Assembly (NCBI RefSeq): GCF_030164425.1
Contig: NZ_JASNJD010000002.1
Location: forward strand, 328,659 to 392,658
Origin: Pseudodonghicola flavimaris
GTDB lineage: Bacteria > Pseudomonadota > Alphaproteobacteria > Rhodobacterales > Rhodobacteraceae
Direction of reading: 5' to 3'
DNA length: 64,000 nucleotides
Shown: positions 19,196 to 28,592 of the stretch, in pieces
Layout: each line of letters opens with the position of its first letter
Numbering within the stretch: the first letter of the stretch is position 1
The notes under the pieces: generated by a model
Databases searched by the model: none
Seen by the model: only the letters and a program-made list of their open reading frames with translations
Told to the model about the DNA's origin: nothing
Translations under genes and position numbers: made by a program

Positions 19196-22100
19196 TCAAT
19201 GGAAATCCCGGCTCGGAAACAATCGCTTGGCCTGCTCGCGGGGGTGCCTGGCGCGTGGAACCGGGCGAGATCTCGGCGCGCTGTCTGTCTGTGCGGTGGT
19301 CTGGCCGATGGCATCATCCATCGGGTGGCCCAGTTCGGACAGCCGGTGCGAGACGTCCTCGATCTGCTGCGCGATCAGGTGGGTGACGATACCTTCGCGC
19401 TGCAGCCGCCCCGTTACCCGCAACAGCCGTCCCCCCATCACGGCGCGGCGGAACCGCTCGAACACCTGCTTCCAGACCACGATGTTGCTGACCCCGGTCT
19501 CATCCTCCAGGGTCAGAAAGATCACCCCCGAGGCGGTGCCGGGCCGCTGGCGGGTGATGACGAGGCCGCAGACCGTGGTATCCCGCAGCGGGGCGGTGGC
19601 CAGCGCGTCGTGGCGGGTGAGCCCGGGCATCGAGGGGCGCAGCAATTCCATCGGATGAGCGCGCAGGGTCAGGCGCGTGGCGACGTAATCTTCGACCACC
19701 TCCTCGCCCAGGTGCATTTGCGGCAGGGAGACCGCGGGTTCGTGGATCGCCTCTCCGTCCAGCGGGTCGTTGAACAGCGGCAGTTGCGCCGGCGCCCGGA
19801 TCGCGCGCACCTGCCACAGCGCATCGCGCCGCGTCAGCCCCATGCCGGCAAAAGCGTCCGCCTCGGCCAACCGCTCAAGCGCCGAGGGTGCGACGCCGGA
19901 GCGTAGCCAGACGCTTTCAGGGTCACGATAACCATTGCCGCGGGCCGCCACGATCCAGGTGGCATCCTCCTGCCGGAAGCCCTTGATCTGTCGGAACCCC
20001 AACCGCAGCGCCAGCGCCCCGTCGGGGCGGCGTTCGAGTGTGCTGTCCCAATCGCTGTGATTGACACAGATCGGACGGATCTCGACCTGATGGTCGCGGG
20101 CGTCGCGTACGATCTGGGCCGGGGCATAGAACCCCATCGGCTGGGAGTTCAGCAGTGCACAGGCGAAAACCGCCGGGTGATGGCGCTTCAGCCAGGCGGA
20201 AACATAGACCAGCAACGCAAAGGCCGCCGCATGACTTTCGGGAAAGCCATAATCGGCAAAGCCCTCGATCTGGGAAAAGCAGCGCTCGGCCACATCCAGA
20301 TCATAGCCCTTGGCCATCATGCCGGCGATGAATTTGTCGCGATGCTCGCCAATAGTGCCCATGCGGCGAAAACTGGCCAGAGAGCGGCGCAGGTGGTCGG
20401 CCTCTTCGGCACTGTACCCCGCACCGACTACGGCGATTTGCAGGGCCTGTTCCTGAAACAGCGGCACACCCAGAGTCCGGCGCGTAACTTCTGCAAGCGC
20501 GGGGCCAAAAGGCTCTGGCGCCTCCAGCCCCTGCCGGCGCCGGATATAGGGCTGAACCATGCCGCCCTGAATGGGGCCGGGCCGCACGATGGCAACCTCA
20601 ATCACCAGATCGTAGAACTCGCGCGGTTTCATACGGGGCAGGAAATTCATCTGCGCCCGGCTTTCGACCTGGAACACGCCGACCGCATCGGCACGCTGCA
20701 ACATCCGATAGGTTTCGGAATCCTCTGCGGGCACACAATCAAGCGTCAGGTCCTGCTTTTCATGGTCCTTCAGAAGGCCGAACGCCTTGCGAATGCAAGT
20801 CAGCATTCCCAACGCCAGCACATCGACCTTGAGGATGTTCAGCGTATCAATGTCGTCCTTGTCCCATTCGATCAGGGTGCGGTCCGCCATTGCCGCATTC
20901 TCGATCGGGCAGAGCTCGTCCAGCCGGCTCCGAGTGATGACGAAGCCGCCCACATGCTGCGAGAGATGGCGGGGAAAGCCGATGATCTCGCCGATCAGGC
21001 GCAGAGTTTGCGACAACCGCCGGTCGCCGGGGTCAAGACCCAGCTCTCGGATGCGTTCAGGATTCAGCCCCGAGCTGGACGACCCCCAGATCTGTCCCGA
21101 CAGGCTGGCTGTCGCGTCCTGGCTAAGCCCCATGACCTTGCCCACCTCACGGATCGCGGCGCGGGAACGGAAATGAATCACAGTCGCACACAGCCCCGCG
21201 CGATGGCGACCATATCGGGCGTAGATCCATTGAATGACTTCCTCGCGCCGTTCATGTTCGAAATCGACATCGATATCGGGCGGCTCGCCACGGTGACGCG
21301 AAATGAAACGTTCGAACACCATGCCGATCATGTCAGGGGAAACATCTGTGATGCCCAGCAGATAGCACAGGATCGAATTCGCCGCCGAGCCACGCCCCTG
21401 ACACAGGATGCCCCGGGAGCGGGCGAACTGCACGATATCGTGGACGGTCAGGAAATAGGCCGGGTAGTTCAACTCCTGCACCACGGCCAGTTCCTTGGCC
21501 AGCAGAGTTTTCGCCTTCTCGGTTGCGCCGCCCGGATAGCGGCGGGCCAGCCCTTCCCGGGCCAGCCGGGTCAGGCGCACCATCGGAGGTTCCCCGCCAT
21601 CTGCGATCTCGTCAGGGTATTGGTAGCTGAGTTCGGACAGATCGAAACTGCAGCGATTCGCGATCTCCAGCGTCCGGCGCAGGGCCGCGGGGTGGTGGTG
21701 AAACAGCCGCTGCATCTCCTGCACGCCTTTCAGGCGGCGCTCGGCATTGGCAAGCGACCGGGTGCCGATCGTGTCAATCGTACAGCCCTCGCGCATGCAG
21801 GTCAGCACATCGGCCAGCTGCCGCCGTGCGGCGCGGTGCATAAGCACGTCGCCCACGGCCACCATCGGCGTGGCACAGCGCAGGGCCAGCCGGGCGCAGG
21901 CGGCCAGCCAGTCCTGATCCGAACCATCATAACGCGGCGCGGCCCCCAGATAGACATAGCCGGGAAAGCGGCACCGGAGTTTCTGGAGAGCCGGCGCCGC
22001 CATTTCCAGCCTGTCGGTCAGCATGATCAGGATCATGCCTTCGCACCCTTCCAGCATGTCCTCCAGCGTCAGATCGCATTCGCCTTTCCCGGCGCGCCGC

Positions 22101-22498
22101 TTGCCCAGCGTCAAAAGCCGGGACAGCCGCTGATAGGCGGCGAGGTCGGTGGGCAGAGCCAGCCACTCCACCGGGCCGTCGCGCAGCACCAGCCGACAGC
22201 CGGTGATCAGCTTGGGCAGATGCGGCGGCGGAGGGGGCATGTCCTCCTGCTTGCCGATGTCCTGCCCCAAGGAGCTGTCCACCCCATGTTGTGAACGAAT
22301 TGGCCCCCTGTCCGCAGCCTGGTCCTTGAGAATCTGCAAGGCACGATAGGCCCGCACCACACCGGCCAGCGAATTGCGGTCGGTGATGGCAATGGCGGTC
22401 AGCCCCAGTTCGGCGGCGCGCGTCACCAGCTCTTCAGGGTGAGACGCACCGGTCAGAAAGGTGAAGTTCGAGGTGACGCAGAGTTCGGCATAGCTCAT
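19196..22498 (-). CDS. dnaE2: Error-prone DNA polymerase III alpha subunit DnaE2
   Basis: DnaE2 is the catalytic polymerase of SOS mutagenesis together with ImuA and ImuB. From the ATG at 22498 the product has 1100 residues and begins MSYAELCVTSNFTFLTGASH, the usual start, with an N-terminal PHP domain; the catalytic PDIDVDFEHERREEV motif and a C-terminal OB fold (TVCGLVITRQRPGTASGVIF) follow. The start overlaps the imuB stop as ATGA; a longer frame to 22585 lies within imuB. Length and ending are normal for the family. Confidence 0.96.
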   Translation of the reverse strand: MSYAELCVTSNFTFLTGASHPEELVTRAAELGLTAIAITDRNSLAGVVRAYRALQILKDQAADRGPIRSQHGVDSSLGQDIGKQEDMPPPPPHLPKLITGCRLVLRDGPVEWLALPTDLAAYQRLSRLLTLGKRRAGKGECDLTLEDMLEGCEGMILIMLTDRLEMAAPALQKLRCRFPGYVYLGAAPRYDGSDQDWLAACARLALRCATPMVAVGDVLMHRAARRQLADVLTCMREGCTIDTIGTRSLANAERRLKGVQEMQRLFHHHPAALRRTLEIANRCSFDLSELSYQYPDEIADGGEPPMVRLTRLAREGLARRYPGGATEKAKTLLAKELAVVQELNYPAYFLTVHDIVQFARSRGILCQGRGSAANSILCYLLGITDVSPDMIGMVFERFISRHRGEPPDIDVDFEHERREEVIQWIYARYGRHRAGLCATVIHFRSRAAIREVGKVMGLSQDATASLSGQIWGSSSSGLNPERIRELGLDPGDRRLSQTLRLIGEIIGFPRHLSQHVGGFVITRSRLDELCPIENAAMADRTLIEWDKDDIDTLNILKVDVLALGMLTCIRKAFGLLKDHEKQDLTLDCVPAEDSETYRMLQRADAVGVFQVESRAQMNFLPRMKPREFYDLVIEVAIVRPGPIQGGMVQPYIRRRQGLEAPEPFGPALAEVTRRTLGVPLFQEQALQIAVVGAGYSAEEADHLRRSLASFRRMGTIGEHRDKFIAGMMAKGYDLDVAERCFSQIEGFADYGFPESHAAAFALLVYVSAWLKRHHPAVFACALLNSQPMGFYAPAQIVRDARDHQVEIRPICVNHSDWDSTLERRPDGALALRLGFRQIKGFRQEDATWIVAARGNGYRDPESVWLRSGVAPSALERLAEADAFAGMGLTRRDALWQVRAIRAPAQLPLFNDPLDGEAIHEPAVSLPQMHLGEEVVEDYVATRLTLRAHPMELLRPSMPGLTRHDALATAPLRDTTVCGLVITRQRPGTASGVIFLTLEDETGVSNIVVWKQVFERFRRAVMGGRLLRVTGRLQREGIVTHLIAQQIEDVSHRLSELGHPMDDAIGQTTAQTDSAPRSRPVPRARHPREQAKRLFPSRDFH

Positions 22499-23949
22499 GC
22501 GAATTCCCCCTGCACGAACCAACCGGGGTTTTGTGGCGTGTAGAACATCCACAGCCGCCGCCCCTCCAGGGTCTCGACCTGCCAATAATCACGCAGGCCA
22601 CTTTGCCAGGCATCGTCAACCAGCCACCATTCCGGGCAGATCCGTTCCGGCCCGGAAGCGCGACCCGTGGTGAGTGCCATTCTGCGCCAGCGAAAACGCC
22701 GGGGCGGGCGCGGGCCAGTCGCCGCAATGGGTTCCGGAGAAAAGATCAGGACCGGGCGCGGGCGCAGGCAGGCCCAGCCCGCTTCGGGTTTGGAAAACGC
22801 CGCCGGGGCAATGGAAAAGCTCCGCTCGGGGATATGGCTGTCGGCGGGCAGGAAGCGGAGTACATTTTCCAGCCCGATCCGGGCGCCGATCCTGGTAATC
22901 AGGTCATCGAGCCGCCCTGGATCGCGTGTGCTGACATGCGTGACCTGCTCGGGAGGCAGGGGCTCGACCTGCAGCGCCTCCAACCGTATCTGGTCGATGC
23001 CGAAGCCAGCATTCACTTCAGCCACCCCACGCTGGAACAGCGGCAGGATGCGGGCCGCATCGCGCAGGGCGCGCGCCAAACGCAGCTCGACATCCTGCAC
23101 CCCGCCATCCACCAGGCGCAGGGTCAGGCACAGCACCCGCGCCCCCGCCTGATGATCTGCCAGCTTGCCGCACAGCCGTTCGAGCAGCCGCTCTGTTCCG
23201 GCCATGACGTCGTCGACCAGTCCGATCGGATCAGGAAAGGTCATCCGCACGGCATAGCAGGGCGGTTCGGCCTCAGGGGTGATCTGTTCCGGCCGGGTGC
23301 CAAACGCCTGATCGAGACGCAACAGCAGTTCCGGCCCGAACCGGCGCGCCAGTGGTGCTCGCGGGCTCTCGGCCAACTGCCCGATGCTGCGCAGGCCCAT
23401 GCGCTGCAGCGCCATGACCGTGTCGGGATCAAGCCGCAGGGCCTCGACGGGCAGGGTTTCCAGCACCGCCTCCTCGCCGTGGTGCGCGCGTGCCCAGGCT
23501 GCCCCACGCGTATCGCCGCAGCCGATCCGCACCGACAGACCCGCGCGGGCGAGGCGTGCGCGCATCGCGGTAATCATCGCCGCTTCGCCCCCGAACAGAT
23601 GCGCCGACCCGGTAATGTCCAGAACCAGCCCGTCAGCCCCCTCAAACCCAACCCAGGGACACCAGCGTACCGCCCAACGGCGCAGCAGACCCAGAAACCG
23701 CTGATCCGCATGCAGGTCCGCCGGCCGGCTCGACAGGTTCGGACAAAAAGCCCGCGCATCGGAAAATGGCATCCCGCGATAGAGCCCGCGCGCTCGGGCG
23801 GGCTCGTTCAGGCAATAGATCCGGTTGGCATTGTTTTGCTGCAGCGTCAGGACAAAGGGGCCATCGACCGGACGTGCCCGCAAAACCCGGTCACTCGCGA
23901 ACCGGGGAAACCACAGTGACACGATGCGTCTCCGGGTCCCATCGAACAT
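22495..23949 (-). CDS. imuB: Y-family polymerase-like protein ImuB
   Basis: ImuB links the mutasome: it resembles DNA polymerase IV but lacks the catalytic acidic residues and instead binds the beta clamp and DnaE2. The 484-residue product starts MFDGTRRRIVSLWFPRFASD at 23949, with GGAG six bases upstream; an ATG at 23961 is an alternative. RARGLYRGMPFSDARAFCP and the GLVLDITGSAHLFGG segment are the degenerate palm region. It overlaps imuA by about 60 bases and dnaE2 by four. Confidence 0.93.
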   Translation of the reverse strand: MFDGTRRRIVSLWFPRFASDRVLRARPVDGPFVLTLQQNNANRIYCLNEPARARGLYRGMPFSDARAFCPNLSSRPADLHADQRFLGLLRRWAVRWCPWVGFEGADGLVLDITGSAHLFGGEAAMITAMRARLARAGLSVRIGCGDTRGAAWARAHHGEEAVLETLPVEALRLDPDTVMALQRMGLRSIGQLAESPRAPLARRFGPELLLRLDQAFGTRPEQITPEAEPPCYAVRMTFPDPIGLVDDVMAGTERLLERLCGKLADHQAGARVLCLTLRLVDGGVQDVELRLARALRDAARILPLFQRGVAEVNAGFGIDQIRLEALQVEPLPPEQVTHVSTRDPGRLDDLITRIGARIGLENVLRFLPADSHIPERSFSIAPAAFSKPEAGWACLRPRPVLIFSPEPIAATGPRPPRRFRWRRMALTTGRASGPERICPEWWLVDDAWQSGLRDYWQVETLEGRRLWMFYTPQNPGWFVQGEFA

Positions 23950-24427
23950 GCCAGGCTCCATTTGTTCCTGATTTGTTCTTTTTAAGACTCCAGCATTGGC
24001 GAGTCGAGTCCTGCGCATCGAAGACCGGCGCGCAATGCCATCGGGTTTCGGCCGCATTACATCCCATGCCTTCGGGGATCAGGCATAGCCCTGTCGTGGT
24101 TCCGGCCCGGGCTGCCAGCTGCAGCCGCCGCCCGGCGGTCAGGCTGATCGGGGCCGTCAGTTCCAGCACAACGAAGGGCACCGCGCCATCGCGCAGAGCT
24201 TCCTCCGCCACTGCGAGCGTGTCGGTCTGGTCCTTCGTCTGCGCCAGAATCAGCCGTGACGGATCGAAGCCCCCGAAACCCGGCGGATTGAGCCGCTCGG
24301 GTCGCCAGCCTTCGCGCACCCAAAACACATCCGCCCCGATTTGCGCCGCGGTCCAGAGCGCAAAACTTACCGCAGCAGGCCCGAAGGCCTCATGCACACG
24401 CGAACGACGGGGAGGATAGGCGATCAT
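23891..24427 (-). CDS. imuA: SOS mutagenesis accessory protein ImuA
   Basis: The 178-residue product has RVHEAFGPAAVSFALWTAA, FWVREGWRPERLNPPG and a C-terminal KNKSGTNGAWHVRWDPETHR, the pattern of the short ImuA (RecA-like, without intact ATPase motifs) of Rhodobacteraceae. It is first in imuA-imuB-dnaE2. The start is uncertain: the ATG at 24427 or an in-frame GTG at 24442; neither has a clear ribosome site, and a stop lies about 30 bases further upstream. ImuA is required for ImuB/DnaE2-dependent mutagenesis. Confidence 0.8.
   Translation of the reverse strand: MIAYPPRRSRVHEAFGPAAVSFALWTAAQIGADVFWVREGWRPERLNPPGFGGFDPSRLILAQTKDQTDTLAVAEEALRDGAVPFVVLELTAPISLTAGRRLQLAARAGTTTGLCLIPEGMGCNAAETRWHCAPVFDAQDSTRQCWSLKKNKSGTNGAWHVRWDPETHRVTVVSPVRE
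23964..23978 (-). promoter_or_regulatory. LexA (SOS) box before imuB
   Basis: On the plus strand the sequence is GTTC-CTGATTT-GTTC, an exact match to the alphaproteobacterial LexA box GTTC-N7-GTTC. It lies 15-29 bases upstream of the imuB start, inside the 3' part of imuA (codons of KKNKSGTN). One or two such matches are expected by chance in a window this size, but the position is what one would want. No second match was seen upstream of imuA. Confidence 0.55.
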
Positions 24428-24442
24428 GTCGGACAACGGCAC

Positions 24443-24849
24443 CGGGCCGCTCAGTTGGAATTGACTGCATCGAGACTACACGAAGCGCACACCCCACGTC
24501 GATCACCACCCGTCATAGACAAGGCCGGTCGGGCGAGACGGAGAAGGATGCCGAGGGCCGGCGGACGAAGCGAGATCTCCCGGGCGTGCGGGAGGGGCGG
24601 GATTTTAGGAGCAAACGCGTCTTGCGCCACCGGAAGGCTTGGAACAATAGCGCCCTCGCCCGCGGTCCTCGAACCATGGCTGACAAGGTCCTGCCCGAGA
24701 GCGTCTTCAATCAGCTCAAACAAGAGCGGATCGGGCGCGGGACCAGCAGATCCTGCAAAGAAACACCCCGGAACGGGGTTCGACGACATCGGGACGTTCC
24801 GCAACCCAAGCGCAGGCCTGCGCAGTACGGGACAGCTTGCCGGGTGATC
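24443..24849. other. Gene-poor stretch upstream of imuA
   Basis: About 400 bases with no gene that I can support. Frames on both strands are open for up to about 180 codons but have no recognisable motif or ribosome site, as expected by chance at this GC content. It should hold the imuA promoter and probably further debris of the element whose integrase remnant follows. Confidence 0.5.
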
Positions 24850-25150
24850 GGACTTTCTTTGCAACAGGTCCGGGCAAGACACGATCCACCGCAAGGCTGG
24901 ACGTGCAATGCGGTGCCCGGCCAAGGCAGAGGCGACCGCCCATGAGATCGGCGCAATGGCGGGCCACAAAACGCTCTCCCAAACCCTGCAATGCACCACA
25001 GAAGCTCAGCACGAAGGAGGGGCCGATCCTGCCTTCGGCAAGCTGATTGCGAGGCCGGACCGCGAACGAAATCTGGTGAACCTTCCCAAAGGTCCGCCAA
25101 TGAGGCTGACAACCTTAAGAAAAGAAATCATTTTCTGTGATGAGTGGTGA
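24850..25150 (+). pseudogene. Decayed tyrosine-integrase C-terminus
   Basis: In the plus frame of the ATG at 24908 the text reads EATAHEIGAMAGHKTLS, then ADPAFGKL and LVNLPKG, matching the end of phage-type tyrosine recombinases (ATPHEIAAMTGHKTLSEVQRYT pattern). The His/Lys of the GHKT box remains, but the position of the nucleophilic Tyr reads Cys (LQCTTEA). The upstream Arg box seems to lie in another frame (GPGKTRSTARL), implying a frameshift. The N-terminal catalytic and arm-binding parts are missing. It ends at the 3' side of tRNA-Lys, a typical island attachment site. Confidence 0.7.
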
Positions 25151-25220
25151 GCCGTGCAGGATTCGAACCTGCGACCCACTGATTAAAAGTCAGTTGCTCT
25201 ACCAACTGAGCTAACGGCCC
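25145..25220 (-). tRNA. tRNA-Lys (anticodon TTT)
   Basis: The minus strand reads as a full cloverleaf: acceptor GGGCCGT pairs with ACGGCTC, the D-loop has AGCTCAGTTGGTAGAGC, the anticodon loop is CTTTTAA with anticodon TTT, and the T arm has GGTTCGAATCC. The 3' CCA is encoded. Length is 76 bases. The decayed integrase lies directly at its 3' side. Confidence 0.97.
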
Positions 25221-25426
25221 ACTCTGTCGCCGGGGCAATGCCCCTTGCGGTCCCGCTTCCTAGGACAGAACCAACTGAGGTTCAACGCCTAAATTGCGGT
25301 GCCGATGCGCGTTTCCAAGGTCCCGCGCAGCGGATGGCGGGTCTCTAATGGCGGGGACGCCGGCGGTCAAGCCCAAAAGCGAGGTTTCTGCGCCGGAGAC
25401 TGGATTCCGTTTCGCGCCGGGTCTAT

Positions 25427-26275
25427 ATGCCGGCCATGGCAGACCATGCGACCCCCTCTTTGCCCTTCATGAAAATGCACGGGCTCGGCAATGACTTCGT
25501 CATTCTGGATGCGCGCGCGCAGGCGATCGGCCTGCCGCCGGCGCTGGTGAAGGGAATCGCCCATCGCCACTTCGGCGTCGGCTTCGATCAGCTGGCGGTG
25601 ATCGAACCCGGCCGGAACGGGGCCGATGCGCATCTGGTGTTCTACAACGCCGATGGCTCCACCTCCGCCGCTTGCGGCAATGCCACCCGCTGCATCGCCC
25701 GCCACCTGATGACCGAAACCCGCCGCGATGCGCTGACCCTGACCACCGAACGCGGCACGCTCTATGCCCGCGACGCCGGCGATGGGCTCACCTCGGTCAA
25801 CATGGGGCCGCCGCAACTGCGCTGGGACGAAATCCCCCTGGCGCGGGAGATGGACACGCTGCGCCTGCCGATCGAAGGGGAGCCCACCGCCACCGGCATG
25901 GGCAACCCGCATTGCACCTTCTTCGTCGCGGATGCCGAGGCGGTCGATCTGGAGGCCCGCGGGGCGGAGATCGAGCACCATCCGCTCTATCCAGAGCGGA
26001 CCAACGTGCAATTCGCCAGCCTGATCGGCCCAGACCACCTGCGCATGCGGGTCTGGGAGCGGGGCGTGGGAGTGACTCTGGCCTCCGGCTCCTCCTCCTG
26101 CGCCACCGCCGTCGCTGCGGCCCGGCGCGATCTCACCGGGCGCGCCGTCACCATCGAGCTCGACGGCGGTACCCTGCGGGTCGACTGGCGCGACGATGGC
26201 GTCTGGATGACCGGCCCCACCATGCATGTCTTCTCCGGGCAGTTCACCCCCGCCTTCCTGAAGAGCCTCGGATGA
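25427..26275 (+). CDS. dapF: Diaminopimelate epimerase
   Basis: DapF interconverts LL- and meso-diaminopimelate for lysine and peptidoglycan. The 282-residue product has [17 protein letters not shown] near the start and the two catalytic cysteines in AACGNATRC (C83) and [11 protein letters not shown] (C225). The start could also be the ATG at 25436; neither has a good ribosome site. The stop overlaps the mtaB start as ATGA, a pairing common in this group. Confidence 0.96.
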   Translation: MPAMADHATPSLPFMKMHGLGNDFVILDARAQAIGLPPALVKGIAHRHFGVGFDQLAVIEPGRNGADAHLVFYNADGSTSAACGNATRCIARHLMTETRRDALTLTTERGTLYARDAGDGLTSVNMGPPQLRWDEIPLAREMDTLRLPIEGEPTATGMGNPHCTFFVADAEAVDLEARGAEIEHHPLYPERTNVQFASLIGPDHLRMRVWERGVGVTLASGSSSCATAVAAARRDLTGRAVTIELDGGTLRVDWRDDGVWMTGPTMHVFSGQFTPAFLKSLG

Positions 26276-27540
26276 GCGCGCCGGTCTTCACCACCCTTGG
26301 CTGCCGGCTCAACACCTATGAGACCGAAGCGATGAAGGAACTGGCCCGCGACGCCGGGCTGGAAAACGCCGTGGTGGTCAATACCTGCGCGGTGACCGCC
26401 GAGGCGGTGCGCAAGGCGCGGCAGGAAATCAGGAAGCTGCGCCGCGACAATCCCGAGGCGCGAATCATCGTCACCGGCTGCGCCGCCCAGACCGAGCCGG
26501 AAACCTTCGCCGCCATGGCCGAGGTCGATCAGGTCATCGGCAATACCGAAAAGATGCAGCCCGCCACCTGGGCCGGCATGGCCGCCGATTTCATCGGCGA
26601 GACCGAACGCGTGCTGGTCGACGACATCATGTCGGTGACCGAAACCGCCGGCCACCTGATCGACGGCTTCGGCACCAGATCGCGCGCCTATGTACAGGTG
26701 CAGAACGGCTGCGATCACCGCTGCACCTTCTGCATCATCCCCTACGGCCGCGGCAATTCCCGCTCGGTCCCCGCCGGGGTGGTGGTCGACCAGATCAAGC
26801 GGCTGGTGCAGCGCGGCTATAACGAGGTGGTGCTGACCGGCGTCGATCTGACCAGCTGGGGCGCCGATCTGCCAGGAGAGCCCCGCCTGGGCGATCTGGT
26901 GATGCGCATCCTGCGCCTGGTGCCAGATCTGCCGCGGCTGCGCATCTCCTCGATCGATTCGATCGAGGCCGACGACAACCTGATGCAGGCCATCGCCACC
27001 GAACCGCGGCTGATGCCCCATCTGCACCTGAGCCTTCAGCATGGCGACGATCTGATCCTGAAGCGGATGAAACGCCGCCACCTGCGCGAAGACGCGATTC
27101 GCTTCTGCGAGGAGGCCCGCCGCCTGCGCCCGGAGATGACCTTCGGCGCCGATATCATCGCCGGCTTCCCGACCGAGACAGAGGCGCATTTCGAAAACTC
27201 TCTGAAGCTGGTGACCGACTGCGACCTGACCTGGCTGCATGTCTTCCCCTATTCCAAACGCCCCGGCACCCCCGCCGCGCGCATTCCGAATCAGGTCAGC
27301 GGCCCGGTGATAAAGTCCCGCGCCGCCCGGCTGCGCGCCGCCGGCGATCTGCAGGTCGACAAACACCTGACCGCCCAGATCGGCCGGTCGGCACAGGTGC
27401 TGATGGAAAACGCCCTGATGGGCCGGACCGAGCAGTTCACCGAAGTGACCTTCGCCGCGCCGCAGCCAGAGGGTCAGATCGTCCCCGCCCGCCTCACCGG
27501 CCGCAACGACGACAGCCAACTGACCGCGATCCCGCTCTGA
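26272..27540 (+). CDS. mtaB: tRNA (t6A37) methylthiotransferase MtaB
   Basis: MtaB is a radical-SAM enzyme that turns t6A37 of tRNA into ms2t6A. The 422-residue product has three N-terminal cluster cysteines ([27 protein letters not shown]) and the radical-SAM motif GCDHRCTFC, followed by the usual methylthiotransferase core ([20 protein letters not shown]) and a C-terminal TRAM-like part. A longer frame that starts inside dapF is not used; the ATG at 26272 gives the expected N-terminus. Confidence 0.94.
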   Translation: MSAPVFTTLGCRLNTYETEAMKELARDAGLENAVVVNTCAVTAEAVRKARQEIRKLRRDNPEARIIVTGCAAQTEPETFAAMAEVDQVIGNTEKMQPATWAGMAADFIGETERVLVDDIMSVTETAGHLIDGFGTRSRAYVQVQNGCDHRCTFCIIPYGRGNSRSVPAGVVVDQIKRLVQRGYNEVVLTGVDLTSWGADLPGEPRLGDLVMRILRLVPDLPRLRISSIDSIEADDNLMQAIATEPRLMPHLHLSLQHGDDLILKRMKRRHLREDAIRFCEEARRLRPEMTFGADIIAGFPTETEAHFENSLKLVTDCDLTWLHVFPYSKRPGTPAARIPNQVSGPVIKSRAARLRAAGDLQVDKHLTAQIGRSAQVLMENALMGRTEQFTEVTFAAPQPEGQIVPARLTGRNDDSQLTAIPL

Positions 27541-27645
27541 ACGGGTCCAGGGGCGCTGTCCCAGCGCCTCATCGGGCCGCCTCCCGGCTATCCAGCGTCA
27601 GAAGGCGGGAGGTCCCGCGCACGCCAATCCTGTCTTCCCCCAACC

Positions 27646-27712
27646 TTTCTTCTCTGCCCAAATACTCCGGGGGAGACGCGGCGCCAGCCGCGGCGGGGGC
27701 GGAGCCCCTTTT
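27646..27712 (+). repeat. Modular intergenic repeat, copy A (after mtaB)
   Basis: The core TTCTTCTCTGCCCAAATACT is followed by CCGGGGGAG, a hairpin GCGGC-GCCA-GCCGC and a second hairpin GGGGC-GGA-GCCCC that ends in TTTT. The last part looks like an intrinsic terminator for the dapF-mtaB transcript. Related copies are at 32935, 37398 and 40281. Confidence 0.75.
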
Positions 27713-27721
27713 CATCCAAGC

Positions 27722-27752
27722 AAAAGAAAACCCCCGCCGAAACCGGCGGGGG
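27722..27752 (-). terminator. Rho-independent terminator of petABC
   Basis: A perfect 9-bp stem (CCCCCGCCG / CGGCGGGGG) with loop AAAC lies 28 bases after the petC stop. On the minus strand it is followed by TTTTCTTTT, a good U-run. Confidence 0.9.
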
Positions 27753-27779
27753 CCATATCCTTGTCACCGGGAGCGGCGA

Positions 27780-28574
27780 TCAGGCTTCCAGCTTCTTGCC
27801 CTTGATCGGCGCCCAGATGCGCTTGTTGGTGAGGTAGAGCAGCGCCGCCAGGATCACCAGGAAGATCACCCCGACCAGGCCCGCCTGCTTGCGCGCCATC
27901 ATCTTCGGCTCCGCCGCCCACATCAGGAAGGCCGCGACATCCTGCGCCTCGTGATGCAGTTCGTTCGAGTGACCGTCGGCGAATTCCACATCCTCGCCCG
28001 ACAGCGGCGGCGGCATCGCGATCCAGCCGGTCGAGAAGGCGTGGTTTTCGTAGAACAGCGTACCGGCCTCTTCCTTCGTCTCGCCGGTATAGCCGGTGAG
28101 GATGGAGGCGATGTACTCCGGCCCGCCGATGCCGTTGAACAGCTGGCTGATGCCGGTGCCCAGCGGCCCGTGGAAGCCGGCACGCGCCTTGGCCATCAGG
28201 CTGAGGTCGGGTGCCTTGGGGTCGTTGCCAACCGGGAAGTGATCGGTCGGCGTGGCCGGCCGGTCTTCGTCCAGCTCGGGGTCGTAGACCTGGAAGTTCT
28301 GCGCGGCATAGGCGCGGACCTGATCCTCGGGCAGCGCCGGGCCGCCTTCGTCCGCCAGCGTGCGGATCGGCACGAATTTCATGCCGTGGCAGGCGGCGCA
28401 GACCTCGGTGTAGATCTGCAGACCGCGTTGCAGCTGGTTCTGGTCATAGGTGCCGAAGGGTCCTTCGAAGGAGAAGGAGAAATCCTCGACATGGCCACCG
28501 CCGCCGGCGGCCTGCGACATCGACGGTCCCAGCGCCAGAGCGAGGGCGGCACCGATAGCAAGTTTCTTCAACAT
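27780..28574 (-). CDS. petC: Cytochrome c1 of the bc1 complex
   Basis: Cytochrome c1 passes electrons from the Rieske centre to soluble or membrane cytochrome c. The 264-residue product has a signal peptide (first about 22 residues), the haem c motif CAACHG, the haem ligand Met in [14 protein letters not shown] and one C-terminal transmembrane anchor ([18 protein letters not shown]). It is last in petA-petB-petC and has a strong terminator behind it. Confidence 0.96.
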   Translation of the reverse strand: MLKKLAIGAALALALGPSMSQAAGGGGHVEDFSFSFEGPFGTYDQNQLQRGLQIYTEVCAACHGMKFVPIRTLADEGGPALPEDQVRAYAAQNFQVYDPELDEDRPATPTDHFPVGNDPKAPDLSLMAKARAGFHGPLGTGISQLFNGIGGPEYIASILTGYTGETKEEAGTLFYENHAFSTGWIAMPPPLSGEDVEFADGHSNELHHEAQDVAAFLMWAAEPKMMARKQAGLVGVIFLVILAALLYLTNKRIWAPIKGKKLEA

Positions 28575-28592
28575 CTTATCCGGTCCCTTCTC

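Noticed and set aside
20057..22294. A 745-codon open frame opposite dnaE2
   Set aside because: Antisense to a well-supported polymerase and with shadow composition; no motif or ribosome site.
24451..24999. A 182-codon minus-strand frame upstream of imuA
   Set aside because: Antisense to the integrase remnant in part; no recognisable motif or ribosome site.
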